A stretch of DNA of 33,081 bases from JAMCZU01 sp964479405 (GTDB lineage: Bacteria > Patescibacteriota > UBA1384 > UBA12157 > JAENIV01), in assembly GCA_964479405.1 (NCBI GenBank), contig CAYZMA010000007.1:1-33081 (forward strand), written 5' to 3'. A program made the translations under genes and the position numbers. Below the pieces are notes generated by a model. The model was not told the DNA's origin. It saw nothing but the letters and a program-made list of their open reading frames with translations, and searched no databases. Below are positions 1 through 9,282 of this stretch, piece after piece (position 1 is the stretch's first letter; each line of letters starts with the position of its first letter).

Positions 1-60
1 GCTTTCATCCCAATTGGCTTACTTTTATACCACATTATTTGACATAGAGCCTACCTCCCA

Positions 61-89
61 TTGACAAAGACCAAAATATATGGTAAGAT
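61..89 (+). promoter_or_regulatory. Sigma70-type promoter of the 160-aa exported protein gene
   Basis: TTGACA at 61-66, a 17-base spacer and TAAGAT at 84-89. The predicted transcript start is about 95-97, followed by AAGGAGG at 109-115 just ahead of the TTG start at 123. The spacing and the -35 hexamer are consensus. Confidence 0.75.
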
Positions 90-122
90 ATAAGCTGATT
101 TTCAAGTCAAGGAGGATAAAAG

Positions 123-605
123 TTGAAAAAGCGAGTATTGATAGTGAAGATTCTGGTTATACTGGTACTTCTAATGTCCTTTTTCTGTTCTTACAGATCG
201 GGGACATACACAAACACCTTAAAATGGCCAGGGTGGTGGGAGGTTGTTCAGGAGGAGTATTACGCTGAACGATTGACTGAACACGATATGTCAGTTGTTG
301 AGGCATGCGCCCAGCGACTTAGTATTACCCCTGATAGGGTCATCTTGACCTTATTGTATCATCCAACTGTGCCGAATTCTTCTCACTGGGAAACTTGTGA
401 AGAGCCAGAAAGATTTAGCCGGATTGAGGCAATTCAGTCAACATTCCGGTTACACAGTGGCGTCGCTTACAGATTGACTCATAGAGGTCGGAGTAATTTC
501 TGGCAATACATAGTGAGTCAAGGAATGAACTCAAGTGATGTGAATATTACATTATTTGAGAGGCTATCTCCTCCGAACAAGGTTCTGGCCAGAAGCCAGA
601 GATAA
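123..605 (+). CDS. Small exported or membrane-anchored protein, unknown function
   Basis: A 160-aa protein that I do not recognise. The start is TTG, chosen because a strong AAGGAGG lies about 7 bases upstream and because it gives a proper export signal: basic residues (KKR) followed by a hydrophobic stretch at residues 5-20. The segment ends in SFFC, a poor lipobox, so a lipoprotein is unlikely; a cleaved or retained signal anchor is more likely. The rest is soluble, with several Trp residues and Cys at about positions 62 and 91. It is a complete single-gene unit with its own consensus promoter and terminator. Its layout (strong promoter, AGGAGG, exported orphan, hairpin terminator) is the same as that of the other plus-strand orphans at 12633, 13354 and 17302. 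Function is unknown. Confidence 0.75.
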   Translation: MKKRVLIVKILVILVLLMSFFCSYRSGTYTNTLKWPGWWEVVQEEYYAERLTEHDMSVVEACAQRLSITPDRVILTLLYHPTVPNSSHWETCEEPERFSRIEAIQSTFRLHSGVAYRLTHRGRSNFWQYIVSQGMNSSDVNITLFERLSPPNKVLARSQR

Positions 606-623
606 ACTATTCCTTTCATTATC

Positions 624-656
624 AAAGCCCTGTGCAATCGCGCGGGGCTTTTTCTT
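624..656 (+). terminator. Intrinsic terminator after the 160-aa gene
   Basis: AAAGCCC at 624-630 pairs with GGGCTTT at 645-651. The inner TGTGC/GCGCG extends the stem with two G-U pairs around an AATC loop, and a T-rich run follows. It lies 19 bases after the stop codon. Confidence 0.85.
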
Positions 657-671
657 ATCTTTAATTTATGG

Positions 672-677
672 TATAGT
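672..677 (+). promoter_or_regulatory. Probable -10 element of a leaderless tgt transcript
   Basis: TATAGT ends 7 bases before the ATG at 685, so transcription would begin at or within a base or two of the start codon. No Shine-Dalgarno is visible between them. The -35 region falls in the T tract of the preceding terminator and is poor. This is inference from spacing only. Confidence 0.4.
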
Positions 678-684
678 ATTTAAG

Positions 685-1779
685 ATGTTTAAATTTAAAG
701 TTACTAAACAATCTAAAAATTCACTGGCAAGAACAGGGGTGCTTGAAACTTCTCATGGCAAGATTGAAACCCCGGTTTTTATGCCTTGCGCCACTCGCGG
801 AACAGTCAAAGGCATTAGTTTTGAAGAACTTAAAAATCTTGGTTTTAAAATAATTTTAGGTAACACTTACCATCTTTATTTGCGTCCGGGCGATACTTTA
901 ATTAAAGAACTTGGCGGTTTGCACAAATTTATGAATTGGGAAGAATCAATTTTAACTGATTCCGGTGGTTATCAAGTTTTTTCTTTGAGCAAAAATTTAA
1001 ATCTAGTTAAACTAAAAAAAGAGGGCGTTGTTTTTAAATCTCATCTTGACGGTTCAAAACATCTTTTTACCCCGGAAAAAGTGATTGAGATTCAAAAAAA
1101 TCTTGGTTCAGATATCATGATGGTTTTAGACGAATGCACCGCATTTCCGGCTACCAAGAAACAAGCCCAAGAGTCAATGGAGTCAACTCATCTTTGGGCA
1201 AAGAAGGCTTCCGATTATTGGCAGGAAAAGGGTAATAAAAAACAAGCTCTTTTCGGTATCATTCAAGGTTCTGTTTATAAAGATTTAAGGGAAGAATCAA
1301 CCAAATTTATCTCAAAACTTCCCTTTGATGGCATCGCAGTTGGTGGAGTTTCAGTTGGTGAAGGCAAAACTCATATGTATAATGTACTAAAATGGGTGGG
1401 ACCAAAATTACCTAAAGACAAACCTCATTATTTAATGGGAGTAGGGGAACCGGAAGACATTATTAAAGCTGTAAGTTACGGTTTTGATATGTTTGATTGT
1501 GTTTTGCCAACCAGACTGGGCCGTCACGGCACAATTTGGCAGACAGAAAATTGGAAAAAATTTACCAAAATAGATCTACGAAAATCTAAATATTCCCACG
1601 ATCAAAAAATAATGATGGAGGGTTGCAAATGTCCCGCTTGCAGTTTAGGTTACTCGCGAGCCTATATTTCTCATCTTGTCAGAGAAAAAGAAATGTTGGG
1701 CATGCGGCTAGCAAGTTTGCATAATCTTTTTATTCTTCAAGAGCTGACCAGAAAAATAAGGGAAGGTCTTTTGTTTTAA
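685..1779 (+). CDS. tgt: Queuine/preQ1 tRNA-guanine transglycosylase
   Basis: A 364-aa TIM-barrel enzyme that exchanges guanine-34 in the anticodon of GUN tRNAs for preQ1, the base-exchange step of queuosine synthesis. Visible hallmarks are LTDSGGYQVFS with the N-terminal active-site Asp, the GGVSVGEG phosphate/tRNA region, FDCVLPTR with the nucleophilic Asp, and the zinc site CxCxxC followed by His in SLHNL near the C-terminus. The length matches the bacterial family. The reading frame stays open upstream to 556, but the ATG at 685 (MFKFKV) is where family homology begins, and the extra residues overlap the preceding gene and its terminator. No other queuosine genes are in the window, so substrate supply is not visible here. 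It stands alone ahead of the ATPase cluster. Confidence 0.95.
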   Translation: MFKFKVTKQSKNSLARTGVLETSHGKIETPVFMPCATRGTVKGISFEELKNLGFKIILGNTYHLYLRPGDTLIKELGGLHKFMNWEESILTDSGGYQVFSLSKNLNLVKLKKEGVVFKSHLDGSKHLFTPEKVIEIQKNLGSDIMMVLDECTAFPATKKQAQESMESTHLWAKKASDYWQEKGNKKQALFGIIQGSVYKDLREESTKFISKLPFDGIAVGGVSVGEGKTHMYNVLKWVGPKLPKDKPHYLMGVGEPEDIIKAVSYGFDMFDCVLPTRLGRHGTIWQTENWKKFTKIDLRKSKYSHDQKIMMEGCKCPACSLGYSRAYISHLVREKEMLGMRLASLHNLFILQELTRKIREGLLF

Positions 1780-1819
1780 ACGCTCTAGTTATATACTAAT
1801 AATAGTAGGAGAAAACTTA

Positions 1820-2134
1820 ATGAATCAAAATGTGAATAATAATGAACCTTTGGGGCAGATTGTTGAACCTGAAGTAAAAGCTCCGGAAAGTTTAGATGTT
1901 AAACCTGTAGAAAACTTGCCAACACCAGAATCTGAAGAACAAGAAATAGAAGTAGCTCAACCTGAAATGGTGGTTGAAGAGCTAGGTGAAGTTCAGGTTG
2001 AACCGCCAGAACCGGTGGTAAAACAAGATAATCAATTACCAACAATTTCTGAAGGTGATGTAGCTTTTAATGATTTATATACATTGCCTCAAGCAGGAGA
2101 TTTACAAGATCAGATTAATGACTTACAAGGATAA
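1820..2134 (+). CDS. Small acidic, Glu/Pro/Val-rich protein
   Basis: A 104-aa protein with no recognised domain. It begins with an Asn-rich start (MNQNVNNN), and residues 10-75 are low-complexity repeats of Pro-Glu-Val-Glu type, strongly acidic. The C-terminal 30 residues (from about DNQLPTISEGD) look more ordered and end in a repeated DLQ pattern. GTAGGAG lies about 9 bases before the ATG. It sits 14 bases upstream of the first ATPase gene and is very probably co-transcribed with it. A disordered acidic adaptor for the membrane ATPases would fit, but that is a guess. Confidence 0.65.
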   Translation: MNQNVNNNEPLGQIVEPEVKAPESLDVKPVENLPTPESEEQEIEVAQPEMVVEELGEVQVEPPEPVVKQDNQLPTISEGDVAFNDLYTLPQAGDLQDQINDLQG

Positions 2135-2148
2135 TTTAAGGAGGGATT

Positions 2149-4641
2149 TTGGAAGTAGGTAGTGATCTTTTTAATATTTTTATTACTGTTGGTTTCTTAT
2201 TTTTTGTATTTATAATTTGCTATATTATTAGGTCTATTTTTTTGGCTAATAAATTGAAATACGAACTTGAAAGAGTTAAAAATCTGCGGATTTTTGAAAT
2301 TAGCATTCCTCAAGAAAAGAGTCAAGCAGAAGCAAGTCATGCCAAAGATTTTCAGGACAAAATTGCCGTAGCGGAACAATTTTTCTCTTCTTTAGGCAGT
2401 CTTTATGAAAATAAATTTGAGAAAAAAATCTATAATTTGCAAACTCAAATTTCATTGGAAATTGTTGCTCTAGAAGGTAAAATGGGTTTTTTCTGCGTCT
2501 GTCCGCAGGAAATTGAAAGTGTTATTGAGAGGCAAATTAATTCTTATTGGCCAACCTCTAAAATTGTTAAAGCAAAAATTCCTAATATTTTTAAGTCCAG
2601 AAAAGGAGCAATGGCAAGTTCTGAATTAAAACTTTTGAAAAAGTTTGTTTTGCCGATTAAAACTTATCGTTATTTGGAATCTGACCCCTTAAACGCCTTG
2701 ACTAACGCTTTATCAAAACTAGGACCAGATTCCGGCGCGTCAATTCAACTTATTATGGCGCCGACAACCGATGATTGGCAAAAAAGTTCTTTTATGATGG
2801 CGAAGAAAATCCAAGAAGGCAAATCATTTTATTCCGACAAATGGTATTTGAAAATGACTAATTTTATATTTGAAGCTCTGTCAGGTGTCTTTCATGGTCA
2901 AAAAGAGAGTCCTTCGGGGGCAGGGGATTTAAAAAAACAAAATCTATTAACCCCAATACAAGAGCAAACATTAAAAGCTTTGCAAGAAAAATCAGCTAAA
3001 ACCGGGCTAACAACAGCTATTAGAATTGTGACGACGGCGCCAACATCAGCCGAGGCAGTAATGAATCTTAAAAATATTACCACATCTTTTGGTCAGTTTG
3101 GGACGCCGGATTCCAATGGTTTTAAGGTTAAATCAGGCGACGAGCGGACAATCCGTGATTACATTTTGCGACGCATAACCAAGAATAAATTTATCCTTAA
3201 TACCGAAGAACTAGCTTCTGTTTTTCATTTTCCGGGTGTTTTTACGCAAACTCCTAATATTAGTTGGCTACTGGCAAAAGAAATGGCGCCACCGGCGAGT
3301 CTGCCAACTGAAGGAACCGTTTTAGGAGAAAGTATTTATCGGGGCATTAAAAAACCAGTTAAAATTAAACTTGATGATCGTCGCCGCCATATTTTTATGA
3401 TTGGTAAAACCGGTGTGGGTAAAACAACCTTATACACCAATATGTTTGAGCAAGATATGAATCAAGGATTGGGGTGTTGTTTTATTGATCCTAACGGCGA
3501 TGCGGTAGAAGATATTTTGGGTAAAATTCCCGAAAATCGGATTAATGATGTTATCTATTTTGATCCGTCAGATATGGAATTCCCAATGGGACTTAATTTG
3601 CTGGAATGGAAAACCTTAGAAGAGCGTGATTTTCTGATTCAAGAAGCAATTCAAATATTTTACAAATTATTTGATCCGGGGCAAACCGGTATTGTTGGAC
3701 CGCAATGGGAACATTGGTTCAGAAATGCCGCCTTGACAATTATGGCGCAACCGGGTGGAGGAACTCTGTTAGATGTCCCGCGAATTTTCACCGATGATGC
3801 TTTTAGGGATCGTTTGGTCGGTTATGTTCAAGATCAAATTGTTAAAAACTTTTGGCAACAGCAACTGGCTAAAACAGCTGATTTTCATAAATCGGAAATG
3901 TATAATTATTTTATTTCCAAATTTGGTCGTTTTACTACCAACGAATTAATGCGCAATATTATTGGTCAGAAAAAATCGTCTTTTAATATTCGTCAGGCGA
4001 TGGATGAAGGAAAAATAATATTAATCAATTTAAGCAAGGGAAAAATTGGTGAAGTCAACTCCAGTCTTTTGGGAATGATTTTAGTTTCTAAAATTCAAAT
4101 GGCCGCTTTTTCGCGGGCTGATATTGCCGAAGAGGTTCGTAAAGATTTTTATTTGTATGTTGATGAATTTCAAAACTTTACCACCGATTCATTTGCCACC
4201 ATTCTTTCTGAAGCTCGCAAATATCGTCTTAACTTAGCAGTCGCTAACCAATATATTGCTCAATTGACAGAAAATATTCGCGATGCCGTCATTGGTAATG
4301 TTGGCACAATGATTTGTTATCGCATTGGCGCCGCTGACGCGGAATTTATGATTAAAGAATTTCCTGATGTTTCAGTGGAAGATTTATCAAATTTGGATAA
4401 ATTTAATACATATACTAAACTGTTAATTGATGGCACGCCGTCTAAACCGTTTAGTATGAAGAATTTAAAATCAGAAGTTACCTCCAGCGTAGAAGTGCGC
4501 GAAAAGGCAAGGACAGCTTCTAGACAATTAGCCAGAAAAAGGGTAGAGGTATCGGCTGAAATTCAAGAAGCGCTAGATGCGATGGCCAATTCATCAGCCC
4601 AACCGCCAGCTGGCGGCAACGAGCCGATTAAAAACTTATAG
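2149..4641 (+). CDS. Membrane-anchored type IV secretion/conjugation-like ATPase (VirD4/TraG/VirB4-type), first paralogue
   Basis: An 830-aa protein starting at TTG, 7 bases after AAGGAGGG. A single transmembrane helix at about residues 9-32 anchors it. Residues 40-400 form an N-terminal domain seen in Patescibacterial homologues. The P-loop ATPase follows: Walker A GKTGVGKTT at 419-427 and Walker B YLYVDEFQNF with Asp672-Glu673, then the SEARKYRLNLAVANQY segment typical of VirD4/TraG coupling ATPases. The C-terminal tail is charged. The organisation is the same as that of the larger paralogue at 5169. Such ATPases power DNA or protein transfer, or pilus assembly. No other type IV secretion subunits are visible here, so the substrate is unknown. 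Confidence 0.85.
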   Translation: MEVGSDLFNIFITVGFLFFVFIICYIIRSIFLANKLKYELERVKNLRIFEISIPQEKSQAEASHAKDFQDKIAVAEQFFSSLGSLYENKFEKKIYNLQTQISLEIVALEGKMGFFCVCPQEIESVIERQINSYWPTSKIVKAKIPNIFKSRKGAMASSELKLLKKFVLPIKTYRYLESDPLNALTNALSKLGPDSGASIQLIMAPTTDDWQKSSFMMAKKIQEGKSFYSDKWYLKMTNFIFEALSGVFHGQKESPSGAGDLKKQNLLTPIQEQTLKALQEKSAKTGLTTAIRIVTTAPTSAEAVMNLKNITTSFGQFGTPDSNGFKVKSGDERTIRDYILRRITKNKFILNTEELASVFHFPGVFTQTPNISWLLAKEMAPPASLPTEGTVLGESIYRGIKKPVKIKLDDRRRHIFMIGKTGVGKTTLYTNMFEQDMNQGLGCCFIDPNGDAVEDILGKIPENRINDVIYFDPSDMEFPMGLNLLEWKTLEERDFLIQEAIQIFYKLFDPGQTGIVGPQWEHWFRNAALTIMAQPGGGTLLDVPRIFTDDAFRDRLVGYVQDQIVKNFWQQQLAKTADFHKSEMYNYFISKFGRFTTNELMRNIIGQKKSSFNIRQAMDEGKIILINLSKGKIGEVNSSLLGMILVSKIQMAAFSRADIAEEVRKDFYLYVDEFQNFTTDSFATILSEARKYRLNLAVANQYIAQLTENIRDAVIGNVGTMICYRIGAADAEFMIKEFPDVSVEDLSNLDKFNTYTKLLIDGTPSKPFSMKNLKSEVTSSVEVREKARTASRQLARKRVEVSAEIQEALDAMANSSAQPPAGGNEPIKNL

Positions 4642-4651
4642 AAAGGTAAAA

Positions 4652-5176
4652 ATGCAACCAACTGATCGAAAATTAAAGGAACTTAAAACAATTTTAGACG
4701 AGGCGGAAAATAAAATTGCCACCGCCAAAAGAATTCTTTTTGAACAAGTTTATCAAGAAGAAGCCAAGAGTTTGAACGGTTCAATAGAAAAGGGGAATGT
4801 GGTAGAAGGTGTTTTTGACGGCGAGGAAATGATAGACGCCATTGGCAAAAAATATCCGGTGCCTCAAAATTATGCTTCCAAATCAAAATTAGTTTCCGGC
4901 GATAAATTAAAATTAATTATTGCCGAAGATGGAACATTTGTTTTTAAACAAATCGGACCGATTGATAGAAAAAGATTAATCGGCATTTTAAATTGCGTAG
5001 ACGACAATTGCCAGGTAACAGCCAATGGTAAAAAATATCGCGTTTTACAAGCGTCAGTAACTTATTTTAAAGCTTGCGCCGGTGATGAAGTAGCAATTTT
5101 AGTGCCAAAAGTAGGGGAGACTAATTGGGCGACAATTGAAAATTGTTTGGCTCACAAAAATAAAAAATATGAGTAA
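4652..5176 (+). CDS. Hypothetical protein between the two ATPase genes
   Basis: A 174-aa soluble protein that I do not recognise. The ATG at 4652 is chosen because GAAAGG lies 6 bases upstream and it follows the previous stop by 10 bases; the longer frame would run back into the ATPase gene. Residues 1-45 are charged and helical, probably coiled coil. Residues 55-165 look beta-rich, with two paired segments around GDKLKLIIAEDG and GDEVAILVPKVG that resemble a repeated barrel-like half. Four Cys (two in NCVDDNC, KACAG, ENC) are present without a clear metal pattern. Its position between, and overlap with, the ATPase genes suggests it is a partner of that complex. Confidence 0.75.
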   Translation: MQPTDRKLKELKTILDEAENKIATAKRILFEQVYQEEAKSLNGSIEKGNVVEGVFDGEEMIDAIGKKYPVPQNYASKSKLVSGDKLKLIIAEDGTFVFKQIGPIDRKRLIGILNCVDDNCQVTANGKKYRVLQASVTYFKACAGDEVAILVPKVGETNWATIENCLAHKNKKYE

Positions 5177-7946
5177 CATTGAACCAATCATTTATAAAGG
5201 AGTTTTTTACATCATTCTAGTAGCGGTGCCGATTATTGTAATTACTTTAATTTATAAATCAAACCAAATTCGTAAAAAAATGGACTGGTTTAAGAGTCTT
5301 AAATTTACAACTTTGCGAATTTTGGTGCCAAAAAACAACGAAAAGACGCCGATGGCGGCGGAACAAATGTTTGCGGCTTTGCATGGAATATTTAAAAAAG
5401 GCAGTCAATTCCAAGATTATTTTTCTTTTGAAATTGCTTCTCGTGAAAAATATATTCAGTTCTACGCCCATGTGCCGTGTCATTTGAAAGACTTTGTGGA
5501 GGGACAAATTTACTCGCAATATCCCACTGCCGAAATTGCTCAAGTTGACGATTATGTTTTGGAAGAAAGAGAAAAGATTGAAAAAGGGGAGTTGAAAATG
5601 GCGGGAACGGAAATGAAATTAACTAACCCTGATGTTTATCCAATTAAAACTTTTCTTAATTTTGAAGTTGATCCATTGTCAGGGATTACGGGAGTTTTGT
5701 CTAAAGTTGAAAAAACCGAAGAAATTTGGATTCAAATTTTAGCTCAACCGCTTTCGGATAATTGGCAAAAAAAAGGTAGTAGTCACATTAATGCGGTTAA
5801 ATCCGGTACTATGAATAAAGAAGGCGTTATAAGTGGAGTATTTTCGGCTTTTTTAAGATTTTTATCAGGAGTTTTAACTTCCATTTTGACTGGTGTTACT
5901 CCGCCGTCGTCAAGAGGCGATGCCGAAAAAAGCGAAGCAAAACTTTCTGGTAGTCAGGAAGAGGGTTTGAAAGGTGTGGAAACAAAAGCGACAAAATTGG
6001 GTTATGAAGTTAAAATCCGGGTGATTGCTTTTGCGCTTGACGAACAAACGGCTCAAAGTAAATTAATGACTACGGTGGCGGCTTTTAAACAATTTAACTT
6101 ACTTAATCTAAATGGTTTTGAAATAGGCTCAATTACTCACAATTTAGATTTTTATGAATACTATCGCTACCGTGCTTTCTTGGATTCCGGTTTTATTTTA
6201 AATATTGAAGAATTGGCTTCTATTTTTCATCTGCCTAACATTAGTGTCGCCACGCCGAATATTGTTTGGGCTGGTTCTAAAAAAGGTGAGCCACCGGCCA
6301 ATTTGCCGATTGAAGACAATGTCCCGGCGAATGAACTGACAATATTTGCTAAAACAAATTATCGTCACTTAAGCCACCAGTTTGGAATTAAAACTAAAGA
6401 TCGTCGTTATCATACTTACGCTATTGGTAAAACGGGAACTGGAAAATCAACTCTTTTGGAAAATATGATCATTCACGATATTCGTGAAGGTCGCGGTGTG
6501 GCGGTGGTTGATCCTCACGGAGACTTAATTAATCATCTTTTAGATTTTGTGCCGGAAGAAAGAATTAAAGATGTTATTTTATTTAATCCGGCGGACAGAA
6601 TGTATCCGATTGGTTTTAACATTTTGGAAAATGTTGATCCGGATTTAAAAAATATTGTTGCTTCCGGCGTAGTTGGAATTTTCAAAAAAATCTTTGGTGA
6701 ATCTTGGGGTCCAAGACTGGAATACATTTTAAGAAATACAATTTTAGCTTTGCTTGACTATCCCGATGCCACCATGCTTGGAATTACAAAAATACTAGTT
6801 GATCAAGATTTTAGAAATCGGGTGATTGAAAAAATTCAAGACCCAGTGATCAAAGATTTCTTCGTTAATGAATATGAAAAATACGATCCTAAATTTAGGA
6901 CGGAAGCAATTGCGCCAATTCAAAATAAAGTTGGTCAATTTCTTTCGTCAACAACCATTCGTAATATTGTCGGTCAGTCGCAGTCAACTATTAACATTGA
7001 AAAAATTATGAATGAAGGTAAAATCCTGTTTTTGAATTTATCAATTGGAGAAATTGGTGAAGACAATTCCGCCTTACTCGGCGCCATGATGATTACTAAA
7101 ATTCAATTGGCGGCAATGCGACGAACAACTATTCCCGAAGATGATCGTCGTGATTTTTATTTATATGTTGATGAGTTTCAAAACTTTGCCACAGAATCTT
7201 TTGCGACCATTTTGTCGGAAGCCAGAAAATATCATCTCAATTTAATTATGACCAATCAGTATATCGCTCAAGTGCCGGAGGAAGTCATTAGCGCCGTCTT
7301 TGGAAATATTGGCACCTTAATTTGCTTTAGAGTTGGTGCGCCCGATGCTGTTGCTCTAAAACAAGAATTCGCGCCCGTTTTTGAAGAAGTTGACTTGGTT
7401 AATTTAGACAATTATCACATTTACGTTAAAATGTCTATTGATGGGGTTACCAGTTCATCTTTTTCGGCTGTTACTTTACCGCCGGATACAAGTAGAAATT
7501 TTAACAAAGACAAGATAATCCAACATTCGCGGGAGTATTCGTCCAAAAGGCGAGAGTATGTTGAAGAGAAAATTTCAAATCTAACTGAAATGCCTAAAAT
7601 TGATGAAATATTAACTAAAGCGCAAAAGGACCGGGTTTTGAAAATTCCTCCCAAAATAGGGGAGACCTATTACAGAGAAGTCCAAGCCACCGGCGATGAG
7701 CGTTGGTATCTTGGCAGTGGATCAACCGATCAACCATTGTCAGAAGAAGTTGTTCAAGAAAAAATTGCCAAGCATAATGCCGAAAATGCAGAGCGTCAAG
7801 AAGGTTGGCAAAAAGAAAGGCTGAAAGCATTGGAAGTTAAGAAGCCAGAAAATGAAACTATTGAATCGGACGAACCCAATGAAATTGAAAAAGACAAGGC
7901 AGATTTAATTCAACATTTAGAGGATGGCAAATCTGTTAAACTTTAA
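5169..7946 (+). CDS. Membrane-anchored type IV secretion/conjugation-like ATPase, second paralogue
   Basis: A 925-aa protein. The ATG at 5169 overlaps the previous stop by 8 bases (translational coupling); the next upstream in-frame start lies well inside that gene. A transmembrane helix spans about residues 11-29, followed by the same N-terminal domain as the 830-aa protein. Walker A is GKTGTGKST at 420-428 and Walker B is YLYVDEFQNF with Asp668-Glu669, then SEARKYHLNLIMTNQY. The VVDPHGDL motif just after Walker A is typical of the HerA/VirB4/TraG fold. About 150 extra C-terminal residues, charged and probably coiled coil, distinguish it from the first paralogue. Two adjacent paralogues suggest a hetero-oligomeric motor. 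Confidence 0.87.
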   Translation: MSNIEPIIYKGVFYIILVAVPIIVITLIYKSNQIRKKMDWFKSLKFTTLRILVPKNNEKTPMAAEQMFAALHGIFKKGSQFQDYFSFEIASREKYIQFYAHVPCHLKDFVEGQIYSQYPTAEIAQVDDYVLEEREKIEKGELKMAGTEMKLTNPDVYPIKTFLNFEVDPLSGITGVLSKVEKTEEIWIQILAQPLSDNWQKKGSSHINAVKSGTMNKEGVISGVFSAFLRFLSGVLTSILTGVTPPSSRGDAEKSEAKLSGSQEEGLKGVETKATKLGYEVKIRVIAFALDEQTAQSKLMTTVAAFKQFNLLNLNGFEIGSITHNLDFYEYYRYRAFLDSGFILNIEELASIFHLPNISVATPNIVWAGSKKGEPPANLPIEDNVPANELTIFAKTNYRHLSHQFGIKTKDRRYHTYAIGKTGTGKSTLLENMIIHDIREGRGVAVVDPHGDLINHLLDFVPEERIKDVILFNPADRMYPIGFNILENVDPDLKNIVASGVVGIFKKIFGESWGPRLEYILRNTILALLDYPDATMLGITKILVDQDFRNRVIEKIQDPVIKDFFVNEYEKYDPKFRTEAIAPIQNKVGQFLSSTTIRNIVGQSQSTINIEKIMNEGKILFLNLSIGEIGEDNSALLGAMMITKIQLAAMRRTTIPEDDRRDFYLYVDEFQNFATESFATILSEARKYHLNLIMTNQYIAQVPEEVISAVFGNIGTLICFRVGAPDAVALKQEFAPVFEEVDLVNLDNYHIYVKMSIDGVTSSSFSAVTLPPDTSRNFNKDKIIQHSREYSSKRREYVEEKISNLTEMPKIDEILTKAQKDRVLKIPPKIGETYYREVQATGDERWYLGSGSTDQPLSEEVVQEKIAKHNAENAERQEGWQKERLKALEVKKPENETIESDEPNEIEKDKADLIQHLEDGKSVKL

Positions 7947-8102
7947 AATTTTTTCTTCTCCGGTGGGGGAGTAGTTTAAATTCATTGAATTTGCATCTTT
8001 TTTTATTTAATTCAATTTATTTCTAATAAGTCTGCCCTTTAGCTGGAGTGTAGGGAAGTGCAAATCAGCGAAATTTAACACAAATTGTTTCTATATTTTA
8101 AT

Positions 8103-8124
8103 CACTTTTTAAAAGTGTTTTTTT
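8103..8124 (+). terminator. Possible terminator of the ATPase operon
   Basis: CACTTTTTAAAAGTG forms an AT-rich hairpin and is followed directly by seven T residues. It lies about 157 bases after the 925-aa gene's stop. The stem is weak, so this is tentative. Confidence 0.45.
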
Positions 8125-8187
8125 AGTACTATATATCTTTAAAGTATTAAATAGTCGCAAAAGATACATTCTACGACGAATAATATC

Positions 8188-8267
8188 AATGTCATTGCGA
8201 GCAAAGCGAAGCAATCTATCTGTCTAAAGAAAGATTGCCACGCCCCTACGGGGCTCGCAATGACAAT
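8188..8267. repeat. MITE-like palindromic repeat
   Basis: The outer arms TGTCATTGCGAGC (8190-8202) and GCTCGCAATGACA (8253-8265) are a perfect 13-bp inverted repeat. The inner arms GCAATCT (8211-8217) and AGATTGC (8232-8238) nest inside. It carries no coding capacity. A truncated relative is at 11696-11719 and a shorter one lies inside hsdM at about 28924-28940. It resembles the dispersed cattgcgagc / gcaatct repeats common in many bacterial genomes. Confidence 0.8.
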
Positions 8268-8370
8268 TAAAAAATTATAGACTTTCTCCTATTTTTGAGT
8301 GCTTCTTACTACTTAATTGACGGTCGTCGGTTTAGTATATTAAACCTGTTAAGTTAGACCCTACCAGCCT

Positions 8371-9282
8371 CTAGGACGCATTCTTTTTCTTTAGACGATT
8401 GCTAGTCCATCCTTGCCAACTCACCAACATTGGTGTTGCGTTAAAAATAGATGAATAGGTGCCAATTGATACGCCTAAAAGTAACGCGAGCATAAATTCC
8501 TTCAGTGTCTCCCCGCCCAAAAGAAATAAAGATAAGAGGACGATTAAGACCGTAAAAGAAGTATTTAATGATCTATTTAAGGTTTGAATAATACTATTAT
8601 TAACATTTGTTTCAAAATTTAAGGAAGGGGATTTGCGTAAATTTTCGCGAATTCTATCAAAGACAACAATTGTATCGTGAACCGAAAAACCCATAATAGT
8701 TAACAAGGCAGTAATAAATAAAGAATTAATTTCATAGCCGAAAAAATGTCCAAAAATAGCAAAGCTCCCTACTACAAAAAGGATGTCGTGAATTAATGCT
8801 AAAACAGCGCAAACGCCAAAACGCCAAGAACTGGCTGGTTTTGGGACTTTGCGAAATGCAATGGCAATATAAATTATAATTGCTAAAGAAGCAATAATAA
8901 TCGCTACAATCGCTTTTGTTTTTAAATCCGAACTAACAGTCGGGCCAACACTGTCTAGCCGATTTTGTTTATAGCCCTCCCCTATTTTTGACAACGCATC
9001 GGTTGTTTTTTGAATTGTTTCATTAGTAAGCGGATCGGTTCTAATTAAAAATGTTGAATCAGCGCCGGGCTGGACATTAATGTCTTTAAGACCAACTTCT
9101 TTTAATTTTTCAGTAATTTGATCCTTATTAACAGTATCAGTTTTATACTGCACATCTAAAAGAGTCCCGCCCTTAAAATCAATGCCAAGTGGCAAGCCCC
9201 ATAAAAACAAACCAACAACACCCGGTACAATTAAAACTAGGGAAATTAAATACCAAATTTTTCTTCTGCCAATAATATTCAT
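8371..9282 (-). CDS. secF: Protein translocase subunit SecF
   Basis: A 303-aa inner-membrane protein that works with SecD to pull translocating proteins out of SecYEG using the proton gradient. It has a first transmembrane helix at about residues 10-30, the family signature GIDFKGGT at 33-40, a periplasmic domain to about 125, and five C-terminal transmembrane helices including the SVHDTIVVFDRIRENLR loop characteristic of SecF. The ATG overlaps the secD stop by 4 bases (ATGA). Length and domain order are normal. It is the last gene of manC-secD-secF. Confidence 0.96.
   Translation of the reverse strand: MNIIGRRKIWYLISLVLIVPGVVGLFLWGLPLGIDFKGGTLLDVQYKTDTVNKDQITEKLKEVGLKDINVQPGADSTFLIRTDPLTNETIQKTTDALSKIGEGYKQNRLDSVGPTVSSDLKTKAIVAIIIASLAIIIYIAIAFRKVPKPASSWRFGVCAVLALIHDILFVVGSFAIFGHFFGYEINSLFITALLTIMGFSVHDTIVVFDRIRENLRKSPSLNFETNVNNSIIQTLNRSLNTSFTVLIVLLSLFLLGGETLKEFMLALLLGVSIGTYSSIFNATPMLVSWQGWTSNRLKKKNAS

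Larger units (their letters stand above)
7947..8370. other. Noncoding stretch between convergent operons
   Basis: 424 bases without a credible gene, lying between the ATPase operon (plus) and the secF end (minus). It holds a probable terminator at 8103-8124 and a MITE-like inverted repeat at about 8188-8267. A small AT-rich palindrome (GGTTTA / TAAACC, 8329-8346) lies near the secF stop. I see no tRNA or riboswitch in it. Confidence 0.6.

Noticed and set aside
8188..8267. Insertion sequence
   Set aside because: Only about 80 bases with no coding capacity. It is at most a non-autonomous palindromic repeat.
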